From Caryophanales bacterium UBA4694 (lineage in GTDB: Bacteria > Bacillota_I > Bacilli_A > RFN20 > CAG-288), in contig DHKM01000022.1 of NCBI GenBank assembly GCA_002404835.1, forward strand, positions 1 through 64,000: DNA of 64,000 nucleotides, read 5' to 3'. The position numbers were made by a program, and so were the translations under genes. Of the stretch, positions 1 through 8,764 are shown piece after piece (positions within the stretch are counted from its first letter, which is position 1; each line of letters starts with the position of its first letter). A model generated the notes under the pieces. It did not search any database. It saw nothing but the letters and a program-made list of their open reading frames with translations, and was not told the origin of the DNA.

Positions 1-35
1 TCTTATCGTCTTCTTTGTCTTCAATTCATGTACAC

Positions 36-64
36 TTGTTTTCAAACCTAAAACAAACTATAAT
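36..64 (+). promoter_or_regulatory. Promoter of the threonine operon
   Basis: A -35 hexamer TTGTTT (36-41) and a perfect -10 TATAAT (59-64) are separated by 17 bp. Transcription should start near position 71, about 20 nt before the ATG at 90. This rules out the longer reading frame that begins at position 15. Confidence 0.7.
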
Positions 65-89
65 AGGTCAACCAAAGAAAGGCACCCAT

Positions 90-2411
90 ATGTTCTACAG
101 CACAAGAAACAAAAATCTCAGAGTCACAGCCAGCCAGGCGATTCTAGACGGGCTAAGCAAGGACGGAGGACTCTATCTTCCAGAAGAAATCATCCCTTTG
201 GACTATGAACAAGTCCTCAACGACGATTACGTGACACTCGGAACAAAAATACTGGGACTCTATCTAGATGACTACCAGGAAGAAGAACTGACCCAATGCC
301 TCAGAACAGCCTATGACAAGGAACATTTTCCGGAGAAGATCTTCGGCCTCAGCACTGAAAAAGATCATACCTTCCTTGAACTCTTCCATGGTCTTACCCT
401 CACCTTCAAAGATATGGCTCTTTCCCTTTTCCCCTATCTTCTTAGCAAAGCCAGGGAAAAACACCCCGATACCAAGCCGATTCACATTCTTACCGCCACC
501 AGCGGAGATACCGGAAGCGCAGTACTTTCCGGATTTTCCAAGCAGGCCGGAATCAAAGTATCCGTACTTTATCCCGAAAACGGAATCTCAAACATCCAGG
601 AAAAGCAGATGCTTTCTTTTACCAGTGCCTATAGTAGGGCCTATGCTCTTAAAGACGCCAATTTCGACGATTGCCAGAATCTTGTCAAAAAAATGCTTGT
701 CGAAGGGAACAGAAAGGAAACATTCACCTCGGCAAATTCCATCAACATCGGACGCCTTCTGCCCCAGATCATCTACTACTATGCCAGCTACATTCAAATG
801 ATCAAAAAAGGCATTCTAGAAAAAGGTGAAAAAATCGACATCATTGTACCAACCGGAAATTTCGGTGACATCTTTGCCGCATACCTTTCAAAAAGAATGT
901 CGCTTCCCATCTCGAAGCTTGTCATTGCCTCAAACGAAAACAGAATCCTGACAGATTTTCTCGATACCGGAGTCTATGATCTCAACCGAAAATTCATCAA
1001 GACCAACTCTCCGAGCATGGACATATTGATTTCCTCAAATCTTGAGCGGCTTCTCTCTCTTACCCTTAAGGACGATCAAAGAATCGTTTCTCTTATGGAA
1101 GATCTGAAAACAAAAAAGAAATTTGAAATCCAACAAGAGGAGCTGAATCAAATCAGGGAAGATTTCTCCGCCATAAGTATCGACCAAAGGCAAACAGAAG
1201 ATGCGATCCTGAAATGTTATCAAAAGGAAAAACATCTTTTGGATCCCCACTCTGCCGTAGCCTATGCTTCCTATCTAAGAAGAAAAACGAAACATCATAC
1301 TCTGATTGTCCAAACGGCATCCATGCTCAAATTCCCGGAAACCATTCTTGAATCCTTGCATATTCCATACAAAAGCAAAACAGATGCACTCGATACCCTG
1401 ATAAAAAACACAAATACCCTTCTTCCTTCCCATCTAAGAAAAGCCCTAGAAGAAAAGACCGAAAAAGAAAGCATAACAGAAAATGAATTCAGAAAGAGAA
1501 TAACATCCGATTTCTCCTATCGGATCAAGGTCCCGGCAACCAGTGCCAATCTCGGTCCGGGATTCGATGTCATGGGCATCTCACTTTCCCTGTATAACAC
1601 CTATCTCTTCCGAAAAAGCGAAGAAGACATCCTGGTCGGATTCGAACCAGGTTATTCCGAAAAAGAAAACAACTTGATCTTTACCTCCTATCAATACGCC
1701 TTCGCTAAGAGGAATCTTCCCTATCAACCCATCTATATCAAACAGGAAGAAACAAACATACCACCTTCAAGAGGACTGGGAAGCTCGGCAGCCTGCATCA
1801 TATCCGGCCTACTCATGGCAAACGAAATCCTCAACCATCTCTATACCAAAGAAGAAATCTATCAGATGGCCGTACAGATCGAAGGCCATCCGGACAACGT
1901 CGGATGCCTAGTCTATGGTGACCTTGTCGTCAACGTCAGAAAAGAAGAAGGAAATTATATTCCGGTCAAAATAAGAACCTCACCAAAGCTAAATTATCTT
2001 CTTGTCATACCGAACAATAAGACAAGCACATCACTGGCAAGAAAACTTCTGAAAGAAGAATACCCCCTAAAAGACTGTGTCCTGAATCTGTCCCATGTCC
2101 TCGGAATGGAAAAAGGACTCGAAGAAGGAAACCTGGACCTGATCTACGAATCCATCCAGGACAGAATCCATGTTCCCTACCGGAAAGAAGGAATACCGGA
2201 TTATGACACCCTTCTTTCCCTGTCCAGGAAATACAGAATCCCTTTCACCATCTCCGGTTCAGGATCTACAACACTGTTTGTCCTGGACAAGAAAAAGGAA
2301 GAAATCATCGAAGAAATCAGAAACGCCACAGATTCCAAGGTAATCCTTGTTTCCTGTGAAAGAAACAGCCCAATAGCGACCATCCTGGAGGAAGAAAAAA
2401 ATGAAAAATGA
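90..2411 (+). CDS. Fused threonine synthase-homoserine kinase
   Basis: A 773-aa protein that joins the last two steps of threonine synthesis: phosphorylation of homoserine and conversion of O-phosphohomoserine to threonine. Residues about 1-465 are a PLP-dependent threonine synthase; the PLP lysine is K107 in HGLTLTFKDMA. From about residue 475 a GHMP kinase begins (KVPATSANLGPGFD), with the ATP-binding loop PPSRGLGSSAA at about 558. These are normally separate genes, thrC and thrB. The start at 90 is chosen because a Shine-Dalgarno AGAAAGG precedes it and the promoter -10 lies at 59-64. It is first in an operon; its end overlaps the next gene by 11 nt. The kinase domain follows the synthase without a frameshift, so this is a true fusion. 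Confidence 0.92.
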   Translation: MFYSTRNKNLRVTASQAILDGLSKDGGLYLPEEIIPLDYEQVLNDDYVTLGTKILGLYLDDYQEEELTQCLRTAYDKEHFPEKIFGLSTEKDHTFLELFHGLTLTFKDMALSLFPYLLSKAREKHPDTKPIHILTATSGDTGSAVLSGFSKQAGIKVSVLYPENGISNIQEKQMLSFTSAYSRAYALKDANFDDCQNLVKKMLVEGNRKETFTSANSINIGRLLPQIIYYYASYIQMIKKGILEKGEKIDIIVPTGNFGDIFAAYLSKRMSLPISKLVIASNENRILTDFLDTGVYDLNRKFIKTNSPSMDILISSNLERLLSLTLKDDQRIVSLMEDLKTKKKFEIQQEELNQIREDFSAISIDQRQTEDAILKCYQKEKHLLDPHSAVAYASYLRRKTKHHTLIVQTASMLKFPETILESLHIPYKSKTDALDTLIKNTNTLLPSHLRKALEEKTEKESITENEFRKRITSDFSYRIKVPATSANLGPGFDVMGISLSLYNTYLFRKSEEDILVGFEPGYSEKENNLIFTSYQYAFAKRNLPYQPIYIKQEETNIPPSRGLGSSAACIISGLLMANEILNHLYTKEEIYQMAVQIEGHPDNVGCLVYGDLVVNVRKEEGNYIPVKIRTSPKLNYLLVIPNNKTSTSLARKLLKEEYPLKDCVLNLSHVLGMEKGLEEGNLDLIYESIQDRIHVPYRKEGIPDYDTLLSLSRKYRIPFTISGSGSTTLFVLDKKKEEIIEEIRNATDSKVILVSCERNSPIATILEEEKNEK

Positions 2412-2832
2412 ATTCTATATTGTCAGGAAGGAAATCCTTCCCGACAATGTCGAAAACATACTGAAAGCAAGGGAACTCATCGAAAACGACGGCTACAGCA
2501 TAACCGATGCCTGCGAAAAAGCAGGGATCAGCCGGTCAACCTTCTACAAATACAAAAACGACATCTACCAGATGGACAACAGAGAAAGCAAGAAGATGAT
2601 CATCACCTTCAAAGTTGACGATGTTCCGGGAGTACTCAACTCCATCCTCGCCTTCCTTTTCTCGGCCGGAGTCAACGTACTTACCATCAATCAGAACATG
2701 CCGGTATCCAACACGGCATTCATCCTCCTTACTCTGGATATCAAAGACATGAAGATGACATCCGAGGAACTTGTTTCGAACACGGTAAAACTTTCTCATG
2801 TCAGAAAGGCAGAGATCATCGCCTATGAATAA
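2401..2832 (+). CDS. ACT-domain protein with N-terminal helix-turn-helix (UPF0735/PheB-like)
   Basis: A 143-aa protein. Residues about 15-52 (SITDACEKAGISRSTFYKYK) look like a small helix-turn-helix. Residues about 65-140 form an ACT domain (IITFKVDDVPGVLNSIL), the fold that usually binds amino acids. This is the layout of the UPF0735 family, often found next to homoserine and aromatic amino acid genes; its biochemical role is not settled. It overlaps the thrC-thrB fusion by 11 nt and homoserine dehydrogenase by 8 nt, so it is translationally coupled to both. A role as an amino-acid sensor for the pathway is plausible but inferred. The RBS GGAGGAAG at about 2388 lies inside the preceding gene. 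Confidence 0.85.
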   Translation: MKNEFYIVRKEILPDNVENILKARELIENDGYSITDACEKAGISRSTFYKYKNDIYQMDNRESKKMIITFKVDDVPGVLNSILAFLFSAGVNVLTINQNMPVSNTAFILLTLDIKDMKMTSEELVSNTVKLSHVRKAEIIAYE

Positions 2833-3907
2833 TGTAGCCATCTTCGGATACGGAACGGTAGGTTCCGGTGTCTATGATTACCTGAAAGACGACAAAGAAA
2901 CAAACGTCAAGTATATCTTTGACAGAGAAGACAAAAGAGAAGAGCTCAAAAGCCGACTCAATACCGATTATAACTCCATCATCCATGACAAAGAAATCGA
3001 TACCATCTTCGAATGTCTAGGAAAAGACACATTGAGTTATATCGTAATCAAAGAGGCACTGAAACAAGGAAAGAACGTCATCACTTCCAACAAAGAAACC
3101 ATAGCGAATCACCTCAAGGAATATTCGGATTTAGCCCACCAGTATCACTGTTCTTTACAGTTCGAGGCAGCTGTAGGCGGAGAAATCCTCCTTCTCTATC
3201 CTTTGATGATCGAGTCCTCTTTCGAAAACATCATCGAAATCAAAGGAATCCTGAACGGAACCACAAACTACATCCTGACCTGCATGGAAAGACAAGGTAT
3301 CTCCTTCGAAGAAGCCTTAAGACAGAGCCAGGAAAGAGGCTTTGCGGAAAAAGATCCAAGCGACGATATACTCGGATACGATCTCATCCGGAAATCCGCA
3401 ATTCTCCTTTCCGTTCTCTCTAGAAAAGAAGTCGACCAGAAACAAATCATCTCTTTTCCGATGAACAAAATCACCAGGAAAATCCTAGAAGATATCGAAG
3501 CGGAAAACCTCACACTGAAATACATCACGGACATCCGCCATCAGAAAGATTCATCCTCCGTTTTGATTTCCCTTACCGCTTTGGAAAAAGAAGATGCACT
3601 TTCAAGAATCGAATACGAAAACAATGCCATACTCATCGAGAACAACCGAAGTGCCGATAGTCTGACCTGTTCGAAAGGAGCAGGAAAGTATCCCACAGCT
3701 GACAGCATGCTCCAGGATTATCAGAGAGTGAAGAATCACATCGAATATCCACTTCAGATTGAAGGCAAAGAACGACTATCCAGCAACGTTTCCGGAACCT
3801 TTTTTGCCTATAAAGGAAATGACAGAACCATCCTGAATGACCCCAGTATAGAAACGCTAAACAGCTACGATGTCGTCATCCATGTAAACAGAGAAAACAA
3901 CAAATGA
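2825..3907 (+). CDS. hom: Homoserine dehydrogenase
   Basis: A 360-aa NAD(P)-dependent oxidoreductase that reduces aspartate semialdehyde to homoserine. The N-terminus MNNVAIFGYGTVGSG is the Rossmann nucleotide-binding loop. The middle holds the catalytic region (AAVGGEILLLYPL and KGILNGTTNYIL) and the DPSDDILGYD segment typical of the family. There is no clear C-terminal ACT domain; the ACT function may be supplied by the upstream ACT protein, which is inference. The start is placed at 2825, where the protein begins with the Rossmann strand; a longer frame from 2798 would add nine unconserved residues. It overlaps the ACT gene by 8 nt and the aspartokinase remnant by 4 nt (ATGA). Confidence 0.93.
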   Translation: MNNVAIFGYGTVGSGVYDYLKDDKETNVKYIFDREDKREELKSRLNTDYNSIIHDKEIDTIFECLGKDTLSYIVIKEALKQGKNVITSNKETIANHLKEYSDLAHQYHCSLQFEAAVGGEILLLYPLMIESSFENIIEIKGILNGTTNYILTCMERQGISFEEALRQSQERGFAEKDPSDDILGYDLIRKSAILLSVLSRKEVDQKQIISFPMNKITRKILEDIEAENLTLKYITDIRHQKDSSSVLISLTALEKEDALSRIEYENNAILIENNRSADSLTCSKGAGKYPTADSMLQDYQRVKNHIEYPLQIEGKERLSSNVSGTFFAYKGNDRTILNDPSIETLNSYDVVIHVNRENNK

Positions 3908-4471
3908 AGAAATTCTTCAGATTCGGTAACTCATCCCTATCCTGTTTGGAAGAATTCAAGAAGATGAGAGAGATCATCCTATCCGATCCGGATAGGAAAA
4001 CCATCGTCGTCTCTGCCATCGAAAAAAGGAATCCAGAAGACAACAAAATCACCAACCTAGTCTATCTTGCCTATCAGCATACCAAATACCCTGTTGATTT
4101 CAATCCACTGTTCGAAGAAAAGCAGAAACGGTATTGGAAAACACAAAAAGAACTTCATTTGAAAATCAATCTGGAAGAAGAATTCACAAGAATCAAACAT
4201 TAGGACATTTTGGAAAAAGAACTCATCTCCAAAAGAGAATACTTCTCTGCCAAACTGATGGCCGATTATCTCGAATATGATTTTGTCGAAGAAAAAGATC
4301 TCATTGCCTTTACCTATGACGGAAATCGACGAAGAAAAGACAATCGTACAAATAAAGAATACATCCGTTTCCCATGATAAGATGGTTGTACCTGTTTTTT
4401 CTGAACCATCCGAACGGAAAGATTTGCCACACCTTCTGATGCCGGTGATAACTTTTATAAAACCTTTATGA
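3904..4471 (+). pseudogene. Decayed aspartokinase
   Basis: The N-terminal 99 codons (3904-4203) read as aspartokinase: a FGNSSLS loop in place of the usual FGGSSL, then DPDRKTIVVSA. An in-frame TAG at 4201 interrupts it. Beyond the stop the same frame continues the family sequence (KREYFSAKLMADYLEYDF) to about 4320. Similarity then jumps to a second frame (EIDEEKTIVQIKN, HDKMVVP) and to a third (PNGKICHTF, near 4410-4430) with more stops. The C-terminal ACT domains are missing. At least one nonsense mutation and two frameshifts make a functional full-length enzyme very unlikely. It was the last gene of the threonine operon, joined by ATGA to hom. Confidence 0.85.
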
Positions 4472-4703
4472 CGTCTTATTTGAAGTGTTTCCAATTATTT
4501 ATCTCTTTTTATCTCCATTTCGGACATCTCAATTTAGTTAATGATGAAACTTCAAGCCTGTCAACGACCTGGAAATCCGAGGTGAAACCATCATGGACAT
4601 TCCCTTCAGAAAAAGTCGGTTGAATCAAAAAAGACTATTCAGGGAAGTCATAGGAGAAAACTGGATAACACCGAAGAAACCCCAAGACAATGATTGGAAG
4701 AAA
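4472..4703. other. Non-coding remainder after the aspartokinase remnant
   Basis: No convincing reading frame is seen on either strand. It may hold further eroded sequence of the aspartokinase C-terminus, but I could not recognise any. The forward frame that starts at 4593 runs antisense through the two minus-strand genes that follow and is not believable. Confidence 0.5.
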
Positions 4704-5144
4704 TCAGCCGTGATGATGGATGGAATGAAGGAAATCCATGACATCATCAAATTCTGCCTTGAATGCCTCGAAGGTTCCCTTCAGTTCCATCGTGAATTCG
4801 AAGACATCCTCCGTATAGAAGGCTCTTCTCAGAAGAAGAGAAGAATCCTTCATTACAGACAGGGAAAATACTCTGTCTTTTTTGTTGAAAGCATTGATCA
4901 AAGAACCTTTTTCAATTCTATCGACCAAAAACGGAAAATAGACATCCATCTCTACATAACCTGTTTCAAAAAAAATCATTTCCAAGTGGAAGGAAACAGA
5001 ATCATCATAGGAAAAATCCTTCTGGAACCGAATCCCTTTGTCCTTGTTCTGTCCAAGGATTGCTTCTATATGATCAAAAGATGCCTGGAATTCCTTTTCG
5101 AACTGTCTTTCTATGATCGTAGACAAAGAATGAAGATCAAGCAT
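4704..5144 (-). CDS. Hypothetical protein, paralogue of its upstream neighbour
   Basis: A 146-aa soluble acidic protein with no signal peptide or membrane segment. It resembles the protein just upstream in its second half: INAFNKKDRVFSLSVMKD followed by LLRRAF here, LNAFRLSNPFVLAFFEDG followed by FHRREL there. The alternating beta/alpha pattern recalls YbjN or type III chaperone-like folds, but I cannot assign it to a family. It overlaps the upstream gene by 8 nt, with a GAGGT Shine-Dalgarno just before the ATG. Function unknown. Confidence 0.65.
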   Translation of the reverse strand: MLDLHSLSTIIERQFEKEFQASFDHIEAILGQNKDKGIRFQKDFSYDDSVSFHLEMIFFETGYVEMDVYFPFLVDRIEKGSLINAFNKKDRVFSLSVMKDSSLLLRRAFYTEDVFEFTMELKGTFEAFKAEFDDVMDFLHSIHHHG

Positions 5145-5544
5145 GTTTGCGTACCTCGTTTACAAGACGAACAAAAGCCTCAGCATCATAATCGAAAACA
5201 TATCCGAAGAAAGCACCCAGCTTAATCACGGCGTCCCTTTCGTCCAGGACGGTAAGTTCCCTGCGATGAAAAACAAGTCTGCCATCCTCAAAAAAGGCAA
5301 GAACAAAAGGATTCGAAAGCCTAAAAGCGTTCAATGCCTCAAAATCCTCTCTCTTCAGAATGCAGGAAAGGGAAAAAGAAGCAGCCGAATTCCCAATAGA
5401 AAAGGAACAATAGAAAGGATAATCCAGCTGAGAATCCACAAACGAAAACGAACCCTTCAGAAAAGAACCACTTTCCTCCAGGCTCTCAATGTCAAGCTCC
5501 GGATATTCCTTTTTCCACTCCTTTAGAAAACGTTCTTTCTCCAT
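5137..5544 (-). CDS. Hypothetical protein, first of a paralogous pair
   Basis: A 135-aa protein of unknown function, likely cytoplasmic. The start is well supported by AAAGGAG six bases before the ATG. It has a phenylalanine-rich beta pattern (SFSFVDSQLDYPFYCSFSIG) and a C-terminal helix. It shares a weak but co-linear pattern with the downstream 146-aa protein, suggesting tandem duplication, and the two form one operon. A YbjN-like fold is possible but unproven. Confidence 0.65.
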   Translation of the reverse strand: MEKERFLKEWKKEYPELDIESLEESGSFLKGSFSFVDSQLDYPFYCSFSIGNSAASFSLSCILKREDFEALNAFRLSNPFVLAFFEDGRLVFHRRELTVLDERDAVIKLGAFFGYVFDYDAEAFVRLVNEVRKHA

Positions 5545-5603
5545 CTTTTTTCTCCTTTCCGAATGATATTATTGTATCATCTAAGCAAATAAGGCAAAAG
5601 AAA

Positions 5604-5626
5604 AGACAGCCCAAAACGGGCTGTCT
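5604..5626 (-). terminator. Rho-independent terminator of fucO
   Basis: A perfect 9-bp stem, AGACAGCCC/GGGCTGTCT, with a 5-nt loop. On the minus strand it is followed by a T-rich tract (5591-5604). It lies 23 nt after the fucO stop. Confidence 0.85.
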
Positions 5627-5648
5627 ATATGTTGTACAAAGAAGAAAA

Positions 5649-6794
5649 CTACATCAACTTCATGAACAGCTCTTTGACCTGTTCCTGAGTGGCTTCTCTC
5701 GGATTTCCAGGATAGCAGGCATCCTTGAGGGCATCTCTGGAAATATTGTCGAGATCTTCCTTCTTGATTTCCGGGCACTTATCCGGAATACCGACATCAT
5801 TGCCGAGTTTCTTCACGGCAGCAATGGCAGCAGCTCTGTATTCGTCCTGAGACATCTTATCGACATCCTTGACACCAAGAGCGATGGCAATATCCTTGTA
5901 CTTGGTACCGGAAACAGGAGCATTGAATTCCATGGCAATCGGAAGAAGCATAGCGCAGGCCTTTCCATGCGGAATATCATAGTAGGCAGAAAGAGTATGG
6001 GCCATGGCATGATCGATACCAAGACCGACATTGGAGAATCCCATACCGGCGATATACTGGCCAAGAGCCATGCCTTCTCTTCCATCCGGATCATTGTTGA
6101 CAGCAGCTCTGAGGTTCTTTCCGATGATTTCGATGGCCTTGATATGGAACATATCGGACATTTCCCAGGCACCCTTTGTGATGTAGCCTTCGATGGCATG
6201 AGTCAGGGCATCCATACCGGTGAAGGCAGTAAGCCCCTTTGGCATAGAGGACATCATATCCGGATCGACAAAAGCGACAACCGGAATATCGTGGACATCG
6301 ACGCAGACGAATTTTCTGACCTTTTCCGTATCGGTGATGACATAGTTGATGGTAACTTCAGCAGCAGTACCGGCAGTAGTCGGAACGGCAAAAATCGGAA
6401 GAGCCGGCTTCTTGGTCGGAGCAACACCCTCCAAAGAACGGACATCAGCGAATTCCGGATTGGTGATGATGATACCGATAGCCTTGGCAGTGTCCATGGA
6501 GGAACCACCGCCGATAGCCAAAAGGAAGTCAGCACCGGCCTTCTTGCAGGCCTCGACACCACCAGTCACATTTTCGATGGTCGGATTCGGCTTGATGTTG
6601 GTATAAAGCTCATAAGCAATGCCAGCCTTGTCGAGAAGATCCGTAACCTTAGCGGTGACTCCGAATTTGACAAGGGAAGGATCAGAGCAGACAAGAGCTT
6701 TCTTGAATCCTCTGTTCAAAGCTTCCGGAACGATGTTTTCGATAGCACCATGTCCATGATAAGAAATCTCATTCAGAACGAAACGATTTGCCAT
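5649..6794 (-). CDS. fucO: Lactaldehyde reductase (iron-dependent alcohol dehydrogenase)
   Basis: A 381-aa member of the iron-containing (group III) alcohol dehydrogenases. It reduces L-lactaldehyde, the product of rhamnulose-1-phosphate cleavage, to 1,2-propanediol and so regenerates NAD+. The nucleotide-binding motif GGGSSMDTAKA is near residue 95. The metal site is visible as DALTHAIEGY near 200 and DHAMAHTLSAYYDIPHGKA near 260-280. Full family length. The start has AAAGGAG upstream and a -10 TATAAT at 6825-6830 on the minus strand. It is monocistronic with its own terminator. The same box array found at rhaB lies 128-153 nt upstream, supporting a role in rhamnose use. Confidence 0.93.
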   Translation of the reverse strand: MANRFVLNEISYHGHGAIENIVPEALNRGFKKALVCSDPSLVKFGVTAKVTDLLDKAGIAYELYTNIKPNPTIENVTGGVEACKKAGADFLLAIGGGSSMDTAKAIGIIITNPEFADVRSLEGVAPTKKPALPIFAVPTTAGTAAEVTINYVITDTEKVRKFVCVDVHDIPVVAFVDPDMMSSMPKGLTAFTGMDALTHAIEGYITKGAWEMSDMFHIKAIEIIGKNLRAAVNNDPDGREGMALGQYIAGMGFSNVGLGIDHAMAHTLSAYYDIPHGKACAMLLPIAMEFNAPVSGTKYKDIAIALGVKDVDKMSQDEYRAAAIAAVKKLGNDVGIPDKCPEIKKEDLDNISRDALKDACYPGNPREATQEQVKELFMKLM

Positions 6795-6921
6795 AAGTTT
6801 GGCTCCTTTCTATATACTTCGATTATTATAAAATGTCCGATGAAAACTATCTATCCAAATCCGTTTGATTTTGAACAAATTATCACGAAAATGACAAAAC
6901 AAGCAGACTTAAAACCGAAAT

Positions 6922-6947
6922 CAAAGCAAAAAAATCAAATTCAATCA
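6922..6947 (-). promoter_or_regulatory. Candidate DeoR-regulon box array before fucO
   Basis: Three boxes at exact 10-bp steps: CAAAGC (6922), AAATCA (6932) and CAATCA (6942). Read towards fucO the core is TGATTG. The array is degenerate but keeps the phasing seen at rhaB and deoR. It lies well upstream of the fucO -10. Confidence 0.5.
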
Positions 6948-6970
6948 CAAATACCAAAAAAACATTCCAA

Positions 6971-8293
6971 CTAACGTCCGATATCCTTTCCGTTCACTTC
7001 CACATCCGAAACAGCTTCCGAAACAAAGATTTCCTCACCCATAAGATTCCGATACTCGTCATCCACAGAATACATGAAATTCGAAAGTGAGATTTTCCGG
7101 CATCCAGCAAGATATAGTACGTTGGGCTTGCTGTCCTCGATGAACATCATTCCCTCACAGGGTCTAAGGTCCTTCTTGTCGATTGTCCATTTGGACTTCC
7201 GGTGAAGGAAAAGACTGACATTCGAGAAACGGATATTCTCAATCGCATCGGGAATCTCACCGTAAACGACGATTCCGTTTTCACTATCCATCATGAGATT
7301 CGAGAACGTGATATCGGAAATTTTCTGTTTGGTGACCTCTCCGCTCCGCCTCAAAGCGGTGATTGAAACAGGTTCCCCATATCCCCAGTAATAAGGTTTG
7401 GCAAACGCACGGGTCGAAATACGGATATTCTCGAACAGGCAATGATCAATTTCGCCATCATCCCTAAGTTGGAAAGAGATGCCGCGGTTTGAATCATGGA
7501 TATTAATGTTCTCGACATGGATATCATGGAACCTTCCACAGGATTCGCTTCCGAATTTTATCGCTCCGCTTGTGGACATCAGATCGCAATGGCTGACATG
7601 AACCTTTCCTAAGTCGCCGTATTTGCGATTCGCACTGGTATTCTTGAAGACAATGGCATCATCCGCACACTGAATGCTGCAGTCTTTGATTTCGACATTC
7701 TGGCAGTGGTCCGGATCAATTCCGTCGCAGTTGGCAAGTCTCATGTTGTTCCGGATGGAAACATGATCGATGAAAACATAACGGCATCCGACCAAATGAA
7801 CCGTCCAGAAGGCAGAACGCCTAAGAAGAACATTCTCGATAACAAGATTCTCCACATCCTCCATGAAGATAAGAGGCATCCTGGGATAGAAAAGCCCGTC
7901 GATAAGATAGCGGTTCTGTTTCCCGTAGAAAATTTCCTCGTTGCCATCGATCACACCATCTCCGGAAATTCTGATATTCTTAGCATGCATAGCATAAAGG
8001 AAGAACATCTTCGGCTTCCCATCATAGTCGCAGTTTAAAAAGCTCGGTACATCAAGACTCTTCAACATCCTTTCCTTGGAAAACAAGGAGAAATCATCTC
8101 CGGCCTTAAGAACACATCCCTTTTCCAAAAACAACTCAATATTGTCTTTCAGTACAATCGTACCGGAGGAATAGGTTCCACTAGGAAGGCATACTCTACC
8201 TCCGCCAGCAGAAGCCAATTCATCAATGGCCTTCTGGATAATCGGGGAATTATCAGCAATTCCCTCTTTCAGAACACAGCGGATTGATTCCAT
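6971..8293 (-). CDS. GH28 family glycosidase (polygalacturonase-like)
   Basis: A 440-aa right-handed beta-helix enzyme of glycoside hydrolase family 28. Family members cut galacturonan or rhamnogalacturonan chains or remove terminal uronic acid. The catalytic aspartates are in NCDGIDPDH near residue 188 and DDAIVFK near 210; SCGRFHDIHVEN near 251 takes the place of the conserved histidine segment. No signal peptide is seen, so it probably acts on imported oligosaccharides. The RBS AAAGGTGG precedes the ATG and a TATAAT lies about 40 nt upstream. Its position between fucO and the rhamnose genes suggests pectic fragments as substrate; this is inference. Confidence 0.85.
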   Translation of the reverse strand: MESIRCVLKEGIADNSPIIQKAIDELASAGGGRVCLPSGTYSSGTIVLKDNIELFLEKGCVLKAGDDFSLFSKERMLKSLDVPSFLNCDYDGKPKMFFLYAMHAKNIRISGDGVIDGNEEIFYGKQNRYLIDGLFYPRMPLIFMEDVENLVIENVLLRRSAFWTVHLVGCRYVFIDHVSIRNNMRLANCDGIDPDHCQNVEIKDCSIQCADDAIVFKNTSANRKYGDLGKVHVSHCDLMSTSGAIKFGSESCGRFHDIHVENINIHDSNRGISFQLRDDGEIDHCLFENIRISTRAFAKPYYWGYGEPVSITALRRSGEVTKQKISDITFSNLMMDSENGIVVYGEIPDAIENIRFSNVSLFLHRKSKWTIDKKDLRPCEGMMFIEDSKPNVLYLAGCRKISLSNFMYSVDDEYRNLMGEEIFVSEAVSDVEVNGKDIGR

Positions 8294-8407
8294 AAAACAC
8301 CACCTTTCAGGATAAGAATATTATATGAGAAGCGAAAGGAAAACCAAAAATCATTTCTTCCACTCAAAGAGATAGAATCCGATATAATAGAGGCAAGGAG
8401 AAAAACC

Positions 8408-8764
8408 ATGAAAATTGCATTACCTTATGACGCTAAAAGCCAGGAACTGTTCCAGCATATGGGAAAGACAGAAGCCTTCAAAATCTATGAAATCGATGAC
8501 AAAACGAAAACAGTCCAATCCACGGAAATCGTAAAGACAAACGGAGAAAAGCACGGCCAGATTGCCGACTTCCTTTCCGAAAAAGGAATCGATGTCCTCG
8601 TTTGCGGAGGATGCGGAGACAGAATGTACGATCTGCTCAAATCGAAAAACATCCTCTGCTTCACTTCCCAACAGGGAAACTGCGACAAAATCATCGAATC
8701 CTACCTGAATAATACGATGGAGAAAGTGAATAAACCGACCCATGCCTGCCACAACGGAGAATAA
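8408..8764 (+). CDS. NifX/NifB-type iron-molybdenum cofactor-binding domain protein
   Basis: A 118-aa protein with the dinitrogenase Fe-Mo cofactor-binding fold (MKIALPYDAKSQELFQHMGK, VLVCGGCGDRMYDLL). Outside nitrogen fixers such small proteins are common in anaerobes and probably handle metal or Fe-S clusters; the exact role is unknown. The CGGCGD segment and a histidine/cysteine tail (HACHNGE) are possible metal ligands. A TATAAT and AAGGAG lie directly upstream. It overlaps the next gene by 23 nt in another frame. Confidence 0.85.
   Translation: MKIALPYDAKSQELFQHMGKTEAFKIYEIDDKTKTVQSTEIVKTNGEKHGQIADFLSEKGIDVLVCGGCGDRMYDLLKSKNILCFTSQQGNCDKIIESYLNNTMEKVNKPTHACHNGE

Noticed and set aside
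15..89. N-terminal extension of the threonine synthase frame
   Set aside because: The promoter -10 lies at 59-64, so the ATG at position 15 is upstream of transcription; the ATG at 90 has an RBS and begins the family sequence.
4593..5225. A 210-codon forward frame across the paralogous pair
   Set aside because: It is antisense to two minus-strand genes that have good RBS and resemble each other.
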